A stretch of DNA of 44,557 nucleotides from Fidelibacterota bacterium UBA2986. Its GTDB lineage: Bacteria > Fidelibacterota > Marinisomatia > Marinisomatales > AB-629-J13. A program made the translations under genes and the position numbers. This document shows, piece by piece, positions 18,701 to 26,482 of the stretch. The notes below the pieces were generated by a model that made no database searches, was not told the origin of the DNA, and saw only the letters and a program-made list of their open reading frames with translations. Each line of letters opens with the position of its first letter. Position 1 is the first letter of the stretch. The DNA is taken from assembly GCA_002346675.1 (NCBI GenBank), contig DEAI01000010.1:96001-140557 (forward strand), in the 5' to 3' direction.

Positions 18701-20099
18701 TTTCAAAAAATTTGAATTGATTCAGGCAACACGGTTTGATGTTCATGATAGGCTATCAGATTTTATAGAGTTTGACAATCAACAAGATTATAATTACAGC
18801 CCATTCAAATGGAAATTTGATTTTGATAAAACGGATGGTATCCAGGTCTCTCCAAAAATCGGACTGGCGTACAAACCAAGGGAACACCAGAACTTCAGAT
18901 TAACCTGGGCTCAGGCATTTAATACTCCCTCAAACAACTCACTCTTTCTAGATATATACATTACAAGAGTATCCATTTTTAAGGTCTATGCACGCGGGGC
19001 AGATGGTGGATATAATTATATAAGGAATCAAGATGTTTGGCAGGAAGGTGAGTGGAACTGGGTTGACCAAAATCAGGACGGCGTTTTTACTAAGGGAGTT
19101 GATGTCTCTGAAAATTGGGATGATTCTAATTTTAATAATGTTTGGGATGAGGGTGAAGCTTTCTCAGACACACTAAATCCACTGTATGATCAGATTCGTT
19201 ATTTTAATGTGGACTCGTACACCTACAGTTGGTATGATCCAGAAAAAAGCGTTCTCTTCTATCCATCAGTAGATCCAAAAATAAAAGGCTACTACAGAGG
19301 AAACGCTGACGACCTCCCGGGAGTATCACCTGAGATAGTCCAGACACTGGAGTTTGGATACAAGGGCCGGTTAACCCCAAATATTTTTGGCACGCTCGAT
19401 CTCTATGCGAGCCACTATAATAGCTTTGTCAGTGGTGCAACATTTATTACCCCGATCATTTTAGATAAACATAATCCTACCTCAGGATTGGAGATTGATC
19501 ATAACAACAATGGTATCACCAATAATATCAATGATATGGACAACAATATTATTGCAGACTCAGAAGATCTGGATATATCACTTGATAAATGGTTAAGTGG
19601 TTTGAATGGAATAACAGCAATGGAAGAAACTGGTGGGAGTACACCACCGGTAGTAGTTGGCTTTATTAATTACGGAGAAGTTGACCTGTGGGGTCTAGAC
19701 GCAAGCCTCGCAATATTCCTTAGCCGAGAGTGGTCATTAAATTTGACCTACTCTCACCTTGGGATGAATGAATTCTTGAATCCCATAACAAATGCTTATG
19801 ATCCCATCAATGCTCCCAAGCACAAAGCAGGTATGCAGTTGCAATACATTCCGAGAAGATTACCTATGAATTTCACCCTTAACGCCCGCTATGTGGATGC
19901 ATTTCGATGGTCCTCAGGTATATACTATGGACAGATCGATGCCTACACCATTTTCGATCTCCACTCAGGTTATGAGTTCAACGACAAATTAAAATTAAAT
20001 CTTACTATCAATAACGTCCTGAACCACAGACATACCGAAATCATGGGAGGACCTGAGATGGGTCAAATGATAGTATTGAGACTGCAGGCAAGTCTCTAA
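15771..20099 (+). CDS. TonB-dependent receptor with calcium-loop-like insertions
   Basis: 1442 residues, much longer than the usual 700-1000. There is a signal peptide (residues 1-19, ending ILAQ), a carboxypeptidase-regulatory-like domain (about 22-105) and a plug domain (about 110-240, with ASRRRERIEDAPAAISII and LYGPNAHSGVLNI). The barrel is interrupted by Asp/Asn/Gly-rich stretches at about 400-690, 880-960, 1097-1133 and 1239-1270. These carry repeats such as DGIDNDGDG and NGNGIWDPNE, like EF-hand or thrombospondin type 3 calcium loops. The C-terminal beta strands and the final strand are normal. It imports an unknown substrate through the outer membrane. The start has a GGAG 10 bases upstream. 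The preceding secreted protein might be its surface partner, which is speculative. Confidence 0.88.
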   Translation: MAKLVFIFNIIILNSILAQTSISGNVKDADSDRPLIGANVIVKGTTMGAATDVKGAFFIPNVPAGTYLVATHYMGYEPMEKTIVVEAGINNRLDFELLTSTIQMEEYVVTASRRRERIEDAPAAISIITKQDIRRESNTNLGDYLKTTKGLDFTQSGIDSYNITARGFNSSFSSRLMTLTDGRMANVPSLRLTAYNVIPVSFDDVEQIEVVLGPSSALYGPNAHSGVLNIISSSPLRSQGTSLNVMGGAISQADTDPLQKITFRTAHSFGKFGFKISGVALRGSDWKHFNSDEYEGHDPAFLGRHSLRHDKIDNNNNAWEQNNPTFTEEMLNVWENSDPSWAEDSLMFSDGISNFGNDAEAGSPTITQEMIDEAASDQFQRYTVPGTNITLWFVTQEMLGQGYADGIDNDGDGQIDNGIDEGIDDYAEVWVDGVDNDNDGEIDESDEQGSEWLGRFGDFTNNWTVDGGGFGEYEYDEDGNILFDSNKNGVYGDNWGTDGIDNDGDWAPYFDESGNPWDIAQEEFEDLNSNGIWDEGEFLADGNFNGVWDDAEPYTEQNGVEGWQSEESFADNNGNEVFDEGDFLFPWTDYDGDGEWDPAEPFEDLNGDGEYSESEYFVDSNGNGIWDPNESLDDINGNGIWDQFDLNDIDGNGLPSIGEIGVDEPDEGDFNLNYGNLPNVLMDANDDGINDYPDFNVRNYRYDIRADWEPNNDISLSVNHGYAYARNINITPIARYLADGWIYKYYQGRLRYKNFFFQTYLNSSYSGNPKKPTRSLATGRRIYDRSKKFSAQLQHALEYFDGNFRLVWGLDYFLTMPDTRGTILSDKAGNDLRDNNGNGEGGSLTGLVEPLGYIDYYYDPGVDYLKNKSDILTDNVQGAYADGIDNDGDSNDFSDLNGNGIPDYIDENENGICDYGETEPGVRWAGENNFYVYADGIDNNGDGDIDENIDEGIDEPAENNRYVVNELGLYYQLNWKLFKKFELIQATRFDVHDRLSDFIEFDNQQDYNYSPFKWKFDFDKTDGIQVSPKIGLAYKPREHQNFRLTWAQAFNTPSNNSLFLDIYITRVSIFKVYARGADGGYNYIRNQDVWQEGEWNWVDQNQDGVFTKGVDVSENWDDSNFNNVWDEGEAFSDTLNPLYDQIRYFNVDSYTYSWYDPEKSVLFYPSVDPKIKGYYRGNADDLPGVSPEIVQTLEFGYKGRLTPNIFGTLDLYASHYNSFVSGATFITPIILDKHNPTSGLEIDHNNNGITNNINDMDNNIIADSEDLDISLDKWLSGLNGITAMEETGGSTPPVVVGFINYGEVDLWGLDASLAIFLSREWSLNLTYSHLGMNEFLNPITNAYDPINAPKHKAGMQLQYIPRRLPMNFTLNARYVDAFRWSSGIYYGQIDAYTIFDLHSGYEFNDKLKLNLTINNVLNHRHTEIMGGPEMGQMIVLRLQASL

Positions 20100-20105
20100 A
20101 AACAA

Positions 20106-20124
20106 TAATTATTAAGAATAATTA
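20106..20124 (+). terminator. AT-only hairpin after the receptor gene
   Basis: TAATTATT (20106-20113) pairs perfectly with AATAATTA (20117-20124) around a 3-base loop. It lies 6 bases after the receptor stop and has only a short TTTT nearby. It is a weak terminator at best. Confidence 0.3.
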
Positions 20125-20201
20125 ATTACGTTTTCAATATTATATTAAATGATTTTTCCTAATAAGAGAGAAATTATTTTCATATAACAGGGCTATCTCT
20201 T

Positions 20202-20792
20202 TTGGAACTCATTCGAAAAATTGACCACACTATATTTCATATAATTAACACCAATATTTCCCATCCAATATTGGATGCCCTTATGGTGTTTGTTACCAAC
20301 CAAAATAATTGGATCGTTCCTATATTTATCCTACTAATTTGGATGTTTCTATTTGATGGTAAGAGAGGAAAAATAGCAGCTGGAATTTTGCTTATCACAA
20401 TCTTGATAGTAGATGTAACAGCTGCCCAAATTATAAAACCCTGGATCGGTAGAATCAGACCCTCTCACGCAATGAGCGAGTCCATTAACCTATTGGTTAG
20501 ACCGGGTGGTTTATATTCATTTATATCAAACCACTCAGCCAATACTTTTGCATTGGCGGTAGTTATCCACTATTTTTATGGAAGAAAACTGAAGTTGATG
20601 TTTCTATTTGCTTCCCTTGTTGCCCTTAGCCGAGTCTACGTGGGAGTTCACTACCCCGCTGATATAATTGGCGGAGCGCTATATGGATATGGAATCGCTT
20701 GGATAATTTTAAGCGGATGGGTAATTATAAAAATGCGGGAATTAAAGAGAAACCGTACCTGGGTATTGTACGATTTCGGAAAACCAAATTAG
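20202..20792 (+). CDS. PAP2-family membrane phosphatase (undecaprenyl-PP phosphatase-like)
   Basis: 196 residues, five to six membrane helices. The three PAP2 motifs are present: K79 to R85-P86 (KPWIGRIRP), SNHS at 109-112 in place of PSGH, and SRVYVGVHYPAD with S143, R144 and H150. The N-terminal IDHTIFHIINTNISHP block is typical of bacterial PAP2 proteins, so the TTG at 20202 is the chosen start; no ATG fits. It probably dephosphorylates a lipid pyrophosphate such as undecaprenyl-PP or phosphatidylglycerophosphate at the outer face of the inner membrane. Its stop overlaps the convergent DUF3467 gene by 4 bases. Confidence 0.82.
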   Translation: MELIRKIDHTIFHIINTNISHPILDALMVFVTNQNNWIVPIFILLIWMFLFDGKRGKIAAGILLITILIVDVTAAQIIKPWIGRIRPSHAMSESINLLVRPGGLYSFISNHSANTFALAVVIHYFYGRKLKLMFLFASLVALSRVYVGVHYPADIIGGALYGYGIAWIILSGWVIIKMRELKRNRTWVLYDFGKPN

Positions 20793-21112
20793 TTTGGCAA
20801 GGTATCCTTTGGTGGTTTTACACCGTAGCTGGTGAATGAGTCCTGTCCCGGTGATTTTATCTCACCATGCTTTCCCTCAAATTTAACCAAATTATCTTTT
20901 AGCGCCATCATAAACGCCTTCGCATGGGGGGGGGCCATGACAATCCTGGAATGAACTTTTGCCTTTGGGACACCTGGCAGCAACCGTGTAAAGTCCATTA
21001 CAAACTCAGCTGGAGAGTGGGTCACTACGACAAAGTTTGAATACTCCCCACTACTAACTTTCTCATCAAGCTCAATATTGATCTGTTGTGTTTTTGTTTT
21101 CTTATCACTCAT
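20789..21112 (-). CDS. DUF3467 family protein
   Basis: 107 residues matching the short DUF3467 family along its whole length: INIELDEKVSSGEYSNF, SPAEFVMDFTRLLPGVPKA, VHSRIVMAPPHAKAF and ALKDNLVKFE. Members are small soluble proteins of unknown function that are common in anaerobes and FCB bacteria. It is 12 bases downstream of the zinc-ribbon gene on the same strand, so the two probably form an operon. The Lys-rich N-terminus and the Pro-rich end are probably flexible. Confidence 0.85.
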   Translation of the reverse strand: MSDKKTKTQQINIELDEKVSSGEYSNFVVVTHSPAEFVMDFTRLLPGVPKAKVHSRIVMAPPHAKAFMMALKDNLVKFEGKHGEIKSPGQDSFTSYGVKPPKDTLPN

Positions 21113-21124
21113 TATAATCTCACT

Positions 21125-21511
21125 TTAAAATCCTTCAAATTCTCTTTGGTTAAATTCTTCCCAATCCTCATTTAACCCATCAAACTCCTCATAATCTGGT
21201 TCGTCATCATTCTTATTATTATGAATAACTTCATTTTCATAAAAATTAAAATTATCTTTCTTTTTCTCAAATTCAGCAGGATCAACTTCTTCCTCATCTT
21301 CAGGACTCAATCGCTCGATATCTTCGCTGTAAACCTCTATATCAAAAAAGTCTAGATTTTTGACAATTCCATTTGTCATTAAATATTCTAGAAAATCAAG
21401 ATATTTCCGATCTTTCAAATCGGTCCGGCAAAATACACAAACAAGTGACTCTTTCAGTCGAGTATCATCTAAAGTGGATTCGCAAACAGGGCAGATTATA
21501 CCTTCTAACAT
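21125..21511 (-). CDS. Small acidic zinc-ribbon protein, function unknown
   Basis: 128 residues. Two CxxC pairs, C7-C10 and C25-C28, make a zinc ribbon at the N-terminus. The rest is very acidic, with runs of Asp/Glu and few hydrophobic residues, and is probably partly disordered; it ends in an aromatic-acidic tail (EEFNQREFEGF). I recognise no family. It precedes the DUF3467 gene in the same direction. An acidic tail on a zinc ribbon suggests binding to a basic partner or nucleic-acid mimicry, but this is a guess. Confidence 0.7.
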   Translation of the reverse strand: MLEGIICPVCESTLDDTRLKESLVCVFCRTDLKDRKYLDFLEYLMTNGIVKNLDFFDIEVYSEDIERLSPEDEEEVDPAEFEKKKDNFNFYENEVIHNNKNDDEPDYEEFDGLNEDWEEFNQREFEGF

Positions 21512-21560
21512 TTAATTTTCCTTTAAAAATCGGGCGGTAATATAATAGACGAAAGTCCCA

Positions 21561-21578
21561 TGAACAATAAAATGTTCA
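21561..21578. promoter_or_regulatory. Inverted repeat in divergent intergenic region
   Basis: TGAACA and TGTTCA form a perfect 6-bp dyad with a 6-base spacer between the divergent zinc-ribbon and CysQ-like genes. It could be an operator for a dimeric regulator. It is short and occurs once, so it is tentative. Confidence 0.25.
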
Positions 21579-21717
21579 ATGAATTTTTTACCACCAAAAA
21601 ATAATAACATGGAAGTTTTTAAAAACACTGTTATTTAAGGATTATCCACAGATGCGTAATAGGAGATAAATAATACCTCAGAAATAATTATAAAATATCT
21701 ATTAAAAGGAATTATCA

Positions 21718-22533
21718 ATGAGCATTTACATGTTATTTTCTAACTTTCACCCTATGAATTCTATTTTAAAACTCGCCAAAGAAGCTGCTATCGAAGCGGG
21801 ATCACTGATTTTAAATTATTATAAAGCAGATTATGAGATAACAGACAAAGGATATCATAACCCCGTTACCACGGCCGACCTTGAAGCGGATACCCATTTG
21901 AAAGAAGTTCTCACTAATGCTTACCCAGAATACGGGTGGCTCTCTGAAGAAACAGTGGACTCTCCTGTACGACTAAATAAAGACAGAGTGTGGGTGGTGG
22001 ACCCGCTGGATGGGACCAAGGAGTTTGTAGAAGGTGTCCCCCATTTTGTGGTGAGCGTTGGTTGTGTGGAAAATGGTGTGCCAATTGCAGGAGTTTTGTT
22101 CAATCCGGTTACAAAAGAGATTTTTACTGCTGCAAAAGGTGAGGGCGCGTTTCTTAATGACGAGCCAATCCGATGCACCACAAAAAATGACTTAGCTGAT
22201 ATGGTTATTTTGAACAGTCGCTCTGAGACACGCCGTGGACTTTGGTCACCATATGACGGAATGTTCGGTGAACTAAAAGCTATAGGTTCTGTGGCCTATA
22301 AATTGGGTCTCACTGCGGCTGGTCAGGCAGATATTTTTGCGTCACTCCGACCAAAAAATGAATGGGATATCTGTGCCGGAAATTGTATTATAAATGAGGC
22401 AGGTGGAAAACTCATTGATCTCTATGGAAAACCCCGAAAATATAATAGTTTAAATACACTGTTAGAGCCAGGACTTATTGCTGGGGATATAGATGCGGTG
22501 GACAAAACCTTAGAAGTTTTAAAGAAGCGATGA
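21718..22533 (+). CDS. Inositol-monophosphatase family, CysQ-like 3'(2'),5'-bisphosphate nucleotidase
   Basis: 271 residues. The Li+-sensitive phosphatase motifs are clear: WLSEET, VVDPLDGTKEF (metal-binding Asp residues) and NEWDICAG with the late catalytic Asp. The DGTKEF form, with Lys-Glu after DGT, is characteristic of CysQ, which degrades 3'-phosphoadenosine 5'-phosphate from sulfate assimilation. An AAAGGA site 7 bases before the ATG at 21718 supports this start; a second ATG 12 codons later is also possible. It heads a short run with the methyltransferase and thyX. Confidence 0.82.
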   Translation: MSIYMLFSNFHPMNSILKLAKEAAIEAGSLILNYYKADYEITDKGYHNPVTTADLEADTHLKEVLTNAYPEYGWLSEETVDSPVRLNKDRVWVVDPLDGTKEFVEGVPHFVVSVGCVENGVPIAGVLFNPVTKEIFTAAKGEGAFLNDEPIRCTTKNDLADMVILNSRSETRRGLWSPYDGMFGELKAIGSVAYKLGLTAAGQADIFASLRPKNEWDICAGNCIINEAGGKLIDLYGKPRKYNSLNTLLEPGLIAGDIDAVDKTLEVLKKR

Positions 22534-22580
22534 GTATCTATATATTTAGGAAAATAAAATATATCAACATTTAAATAATT

Positions 22581-23219
22581 ATGAAATTAATATCAGAAGA
22601 CATTGAACAATACTGTAAATCCTTTTCACTTGATGATTCAGAACAACTTAAGGAACTATCAAAAAAAACATGGGCCACTGAAGATGCTCCCCAAATGCTT
22701 TGTGGTTCATTGGTGGGAGGATTACTCCAATTTCTGGTAAAGATATCCGGTGCGAAGCATATACTAGAAATTGGAATGTTCACCGGATACTCCACCTTAA
22801 AAATGGCTGAAGCTCTACCTGACGATGGTGAAATTCACTCCTGTGAACTAAGGAAAAAACATGTACAAACTGCAACCAGCTGGTTTGAAAAATCTGAGGT
22901 CAACCATAAAATTTATGTTCACCAAGGACCGGCACTGGAGTCTCTAAACAGTTTCAGTGTAGGTAGCTTTGATATGATGTTCATAGATGCGGATAAAACT
23001 GCTTATCCTGATTATTACAAACGAGGAGATGCCCTACTGAAACCCGGAGGGATAGCTGTTTTTGATAATATGCTTTGGAGTGGGTCGGTATTAAATCCTA
23101 GAGATGATGATGCTAGAGCTCTGAAAGATACTGCCGAGATGATAAAAAATAATCATAGATTAGAGCCCCTGCTTTTACCTGTTAGAGATGGGGTAATGGT
23201 CTATCGAAAAGTGAGCTAG
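22581..23219 (+). CDS. SAM-dependent O-methyltransferase (family 3, catechol/caffeoyl-CoA type)
   Basis: 212 residues, the usual size. The SAM-binding motif reads EIGMFTGYST. An acidic loop (HSCELRKKH), the metal-site FIDADKTAYPDYY and the later FDNMLWSG follow; these are the marks of the cation-dependent O-methyltransferase family. Bacterial members methylate catechols and related acceptors, and the natural substrate here is unknown. It lies 47 bases after the CysQ-like gene and 9 bases before thyX. Confidence 0.87.
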   Translation: MKLISEDIEQYCKSFSLDDSEQLKELSKKTWATEDAPQMLCGSLVGGLLQFLVKISGAKHILEIGMFTGYSTLKMAEALPDDGEIHSCELRKKHVQTATSWFEKSEVNHKIYVHQGPALESLNSFSVGSFDMMFIDADKTAYPDYYKRGDALLKPGGIAVFDNMLWSGSVLNPRDDDARALKDTAEMIKNNHRLEPLLLPVRDGVMVYRKVS

Positions 23220-23228
23220 AAAATAGAA

Positions 23229-24191
23229 ATGATACAGATACCAGATGATGCGATCAAATGTTTAGATAAGGGTTTTGTCAGGCTCGTGGACTCTATGGGC
23301 GGAGATAATGCCATTGTTCAGGCCGCCCGGGTAAGCTATGGAAAAGGGACAAGTAAGGTCTCACAGGACCGAGGGCTCATTCGATATCTTATGCGCCACC
23401 GACATAGCACACCCTTTGAAATGGTAGAATTCAAGTTTCATTGTAAAATGCCCATTTTTGTAGCTCGTCAGTGGGTTCGCCACCGCACCGCTAACATAAA
23501 TGAATATTCGCTCCGTTATTCTGAAGCACGGGATGAGTTTTACTATCCAGACCCAGAGCATATCCAGTTACAGTCTGCACTAAACAAGCAGGGCCGTATG
23601 GGGGAAATGCCGGAAGAGCTGAAGCAAAAGGTGCAAGATTATTTTAAAGAAATCTCTGAAAAGAGTTTTACAATGTATTCTGAGCTGAACGATGCCGGTG
23701 TCGCCCGTGAACTGGCCCGCGCGATTCTGCCAGTTAATCTATACACCGAGTGGTATTGGAAAAATGATCTCCACAATTTACTACACTTTATAGGTCTCCG
23801 CTCTGATAGCCACGCTCAATACGAGATTCGGGTATTTTCAGATGCCATGGCACAATCAGTCAAAGATGTAGCTCCATTTGCCTGGGAAGCATACCAGGAC
23901 TATGTGGTAAAAGGTATGCGTTTCTCCCGCATTGAACAGAGCCTCTTAGAGCGATCTCTTCCAGACCGAATCATCGATGATATTTCCGAAGATGTTGCCT
24001 ATCAACTAACGGCAACTCTGCACCAAAATAAACCGCGGGAAGATGTAGACCTCTATCCACTTTATCTGAAACAAGGTGGCTCTGACTCAGAAAAAGATTT
24101 TTACCTAAAGTGGGACTCCGGTGAGATTGAGATAGGTAATGTACGGGAACTCCGAGAATTCAAATCAAAGCTGGTTAGTTTGAAAAACTAG
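23229..24191 (+). CDS. thyX: FAD-dependent thymidylate synthase
   Basis: 320 residues. The ThyX signature RHRx7S is exact: R84-H85-R86 to S94 (RHRTANINEYS). Upstream are ARVSYGKGT and the HSTPFEMVEF block. It makes dTMP from dUMP using FADH2 and methylene-tetrahydrofolate. At 320 residues it is longer than the common 220-250 residue form; the extra C-terminal part (from about 240) holds a charged region and may be an added subdomain. ThyX usually implies that ThyA is absent. The start is the ATG 9 bases after the methyltransferase stop. Confidence 0.93.
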   Translation: MIQIPDDAIKCLDKGFVRLVDSMGGDNAIVQAARVSYGKGTSKVSQDRGLIRYLMRHRHSTPFEMVEFKFHCKMPIFVARQWVRHRTANINEYSLRYSEARDEFYYPDPEHIQLQSALNKQGRMGEMPEELKQKVQDYFKEISEKSFTMYSELNDAGVARELARAILPVNLYTEWYWKNDLHNLLHFIGLRSDSHAQYEIRVFSDAMAQSVKDVAPFAWEAYQDYVVKGMRFSRIEQSLLERSLPDRIIDDISEDVAYQLTATLHQNKPREDVDLYPLYLKQGGSDSEKDFYLKWDSGEIEIGNVRELREFKSKLVSLKN

Positions 24192-24268
24192 CTTCGGATA
24201 CACAGAGTATAAAGAGGCATAAACAAAAAAATATTTATTAACTTCTTTGATCTCTGACAATAATTAAA

Positions 24269-26482
24269 ATGTTCTTATTTAACAGAGCTGAAGTAATCGA
24301 TGCCAACTTTTCTTCCAATGTAAAGTCTGGCAATCTTCCCCAGGCAAGGACACACTTGAAATTGTCCCAAACTGATATTAAACCTTCCGAATTGATATCT
24401 ATATTTGAATCACAGGTTGTGAGTCGCCACATGGATCTGAAGGCGCGGCTTTTGAAAGAAGAGGGGAAATGTTTCTATACGATTGGTTGCTCCGGGCATG
24501 AAGGGAATGCTGTTTTTGGCTATGTATTTCCATATACAGATATGGCTTTTCTTCACTACCGTTCCAACCCTTTTTTCATTGAGAGATCTAAGCAAGTAAA
24601 TGGGTCCACCCCAATCTATGATTTAGCTCTATCTTTTATGGCGTCATCTGAAGATCCTATAAGTGGTGGTCGCCACAAGGTTATCGGAAGTAAAGAGCTA
24701 AATATCCCCCCCCAAACCAGCACAATAGCTAGCCATTTACCAAAAGCAGTTGGCACTGCTTTTTCAATTGATCGGGCTAGGGATTTGGATATCGGTGAAC
24801 GTGAGCTAGATGGTAACAGCATAATAATTTGCAGCTTTGGGGACGCTACCGTTAACCATGCCACCGCTCTAAGTGCTTTTAACACAGCCAATTGGGTCAA
24901 GAGCAAAGGTGGCCATGTCCCCATCATTTTTATTTGTGAAGATAACGGTACCGGAATTTCTGTTCCTACAGATGACCATTGGGTCGAGCAAAATTTCAAT
25001 AATCCCAGGGGAGTGAACTATATTCAAACAGATGGACTCCATCTCATTGATCTTATGCTCAAATCGCGTCAGGCAGATCAAAATTGCCGAGTCAATCGTT
25101 CTCCAGTTTTTCTTCATATGAAAACAGTACGTCTCATGGGCCATGCGGGCTCTGATGTTGAAGTGGGCTACAGGTCTCTATCAGAAATTGAAAACGATGA
25201 GTTCAATGACCCTCTGCTCCATTCTGCACGGATATTAATTGAAAACCAATGCCTGTCTTCAGAAGATATATTAAACCTATATGCTTCAACCAGTCATCAA
25301 ATAAATCATGTTTTTGATACTGCAACACAGAGGCCGAAATTGGTTAGCGCTGAGAGTGTGATGTCCACCATCACTGCAAATCAGTTGAGCAGATCTATAC
25401 CTCCCCAGCCTGATAAAAAAAAGCGAGAAACTCTTTTTGGAAAAGAATTTAAAAGAATGGAAAATCCACAGCATATGGCTAAACTAATTAATTACGCTCT
25501 CTCGGATATTATGCTGCGCTATAAAAATGTACTAGTTTTTGGGGAAGATGTGGCGCAAAAGGGCGGTGTATATCATGTAACAGCCGACCTCTATAAGCAG
25601 TTTGGTATTCGACGTGTTTTTAACAGTCCGCTGGATGAGACATCCATAATTGGTTTTGGCATCGGCTTCGGCCACAATGGTTTCATTCCTATCCCTGAAA
25701 TTCAGTTTCTGGCATATCTCCATAATGCGGAAGATCAACTCCGCGGTGAGGCCGCTACACTGGCCTTTTTCTCTGAGGGCAGGTTTACCAATCCCATGGT
25801 ATTACGGGTACCGGGACTGGCATATCAAAAGGGATTTGGTGGCCACTACCACAATGATAATTCACTAGCTATTTTCCGAGACATACCTGGAGTGATTTTG
25901 GCTGTGCCATCCAATGGAGCTGACGCTGCAAAAATGCTACGTACATCGGTACAGGAAGCATACCAAAATGGAAGAGTGGTAGTTTTTGTTGAGCCTATCG
26001 CGCTATATATGACCAAAGACCTCTATGAACCAAGGGACGGCCAGTGGAACTTTCAATATCCTGACATGATGGAACAAATTCCCGTTGGGGAGTTTGCTGT
26101 CTATGGCAAGGGAAAGTCCCTCACAATTATTACTTATGGAAATGGTTTATATCTGTCCCTTCAAGCTCAAAAGGAGATCGAAAAAATACTGAAGAAAAAG
26201 ATCCAGGTGATAGATCTGCGATGGCTCTCTGAGATTAATCTACCAAAACTACTGAAAGCAATAGGAGGTTGTAAAAATGTGCTTATTGTAGACGAATGTC
26301 GTAGAACGGGATGTCACGGTGAGGGGCTGTCGAGCCAGTTGGCTACTCTATCGGAGGGTTCCTTTAGCATTAGGCTCCATGCAGCAGAAGATAGCTTCAT
26401 TTCGTTGGGGGTTGCCGCCACCGCCACTCTCCCAAGCAGGGAATCTATAACAGAACACGCTATAGAGTTAGTTAATGGCTAA
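24269..26482 (+). CDS. Branched-chain 2-oxoacid dehydrogenase E1, fused alpha-beta
   Basis: 737 residues. The first half is E1 alpha: GHEGNAVFGY, SHLPKAVGTAFS and a thiamine-diphosphate motif starting GDATVNHA and ending ICEDNGTGIS. The second half, from about 400, is E1 beta: INYALSDIM, VFGEDVAQKGGVYHVT, FNSPLDETSI and a late DECRRTG. The single-chain alpha-beta E1 is known in Bacteroidetes and related groups. It decarboxylates 2-oxoisovalerate-type acids and passes the acyl group to the lipoyl E2, whose gene is not in this window. The last 8 bases overlap the FabD-like gene, so the two are coupled. Confidence 0.87.
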   Translation: MFLFNRAEVIDANFSSNVKSGNLPQARTHLKLSQTDIKPSELISIFESQVVSRHMDLKARLLKEEGKCFYTIGCSGHEGNAVFGYVFPYTDMAFLHYRSNPFFIERSKQVNGSTPIYDLALSFMASSEDPISGGRHKVIGSKELNIPPQTSTIASHLPKAVGTAFSIDRARDLDIGERELDGNSIIICSFGDATVNHATALSAFNTANWVKSKGGHVPIIFICEDNGTGISVPTDDHWVEQNFNNPRGVNYIQTDGLHLIDLMLKSRQADQNCRVNRSPVFLHMKTVRLMGHAGSDVEVGYRSLSEIENDEFNDPLLHSARILIENQCLSSEDILNLYASTSHQINHVFDTATQRPKLVSAESVMSTITANQLSRSIPPQPDKKKRETLFGKEFKRMENPQHMAKLINYALSDIMLRYKNVLVFGEDVAQKGGVYHVTADLYKQFGIRRVFNSPLDETSIIGFGIGFGHNGFIPIPEIQFLAYLHNAEDQLRGEAATLAFFSEGRFTNPMVLRVPGLAYQKGFGGHYHNDNSLAIFRDIPGVILAVPSNGADAAKMLRTSVQEAYQNGRVVVFVEPIALYMTKDLYEPRDGQWNFQYPDMMEQIPVGEFAVYGKGKSLTIITYGNGLYLSLQAQKEIEKILKKKIQVIDLRWLSEINLPKLLKAIGGCKNVLIVDECRRTGCHGEGLSSQLATLSEGSFSIRLHAAEDSFISLGVAATATLPSRESITEHAIELVNG

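Noticed and set aside
21652..21660. A perfect DnaA-box consensus TTATCCACA in a divergent intergenic region, as a possible replication origin.
   Set aside because: One such 9-mer is expected by chance in a window of this size, no other perfect box lies nearby, and no dnaA, dnaN or gidA gene is present.
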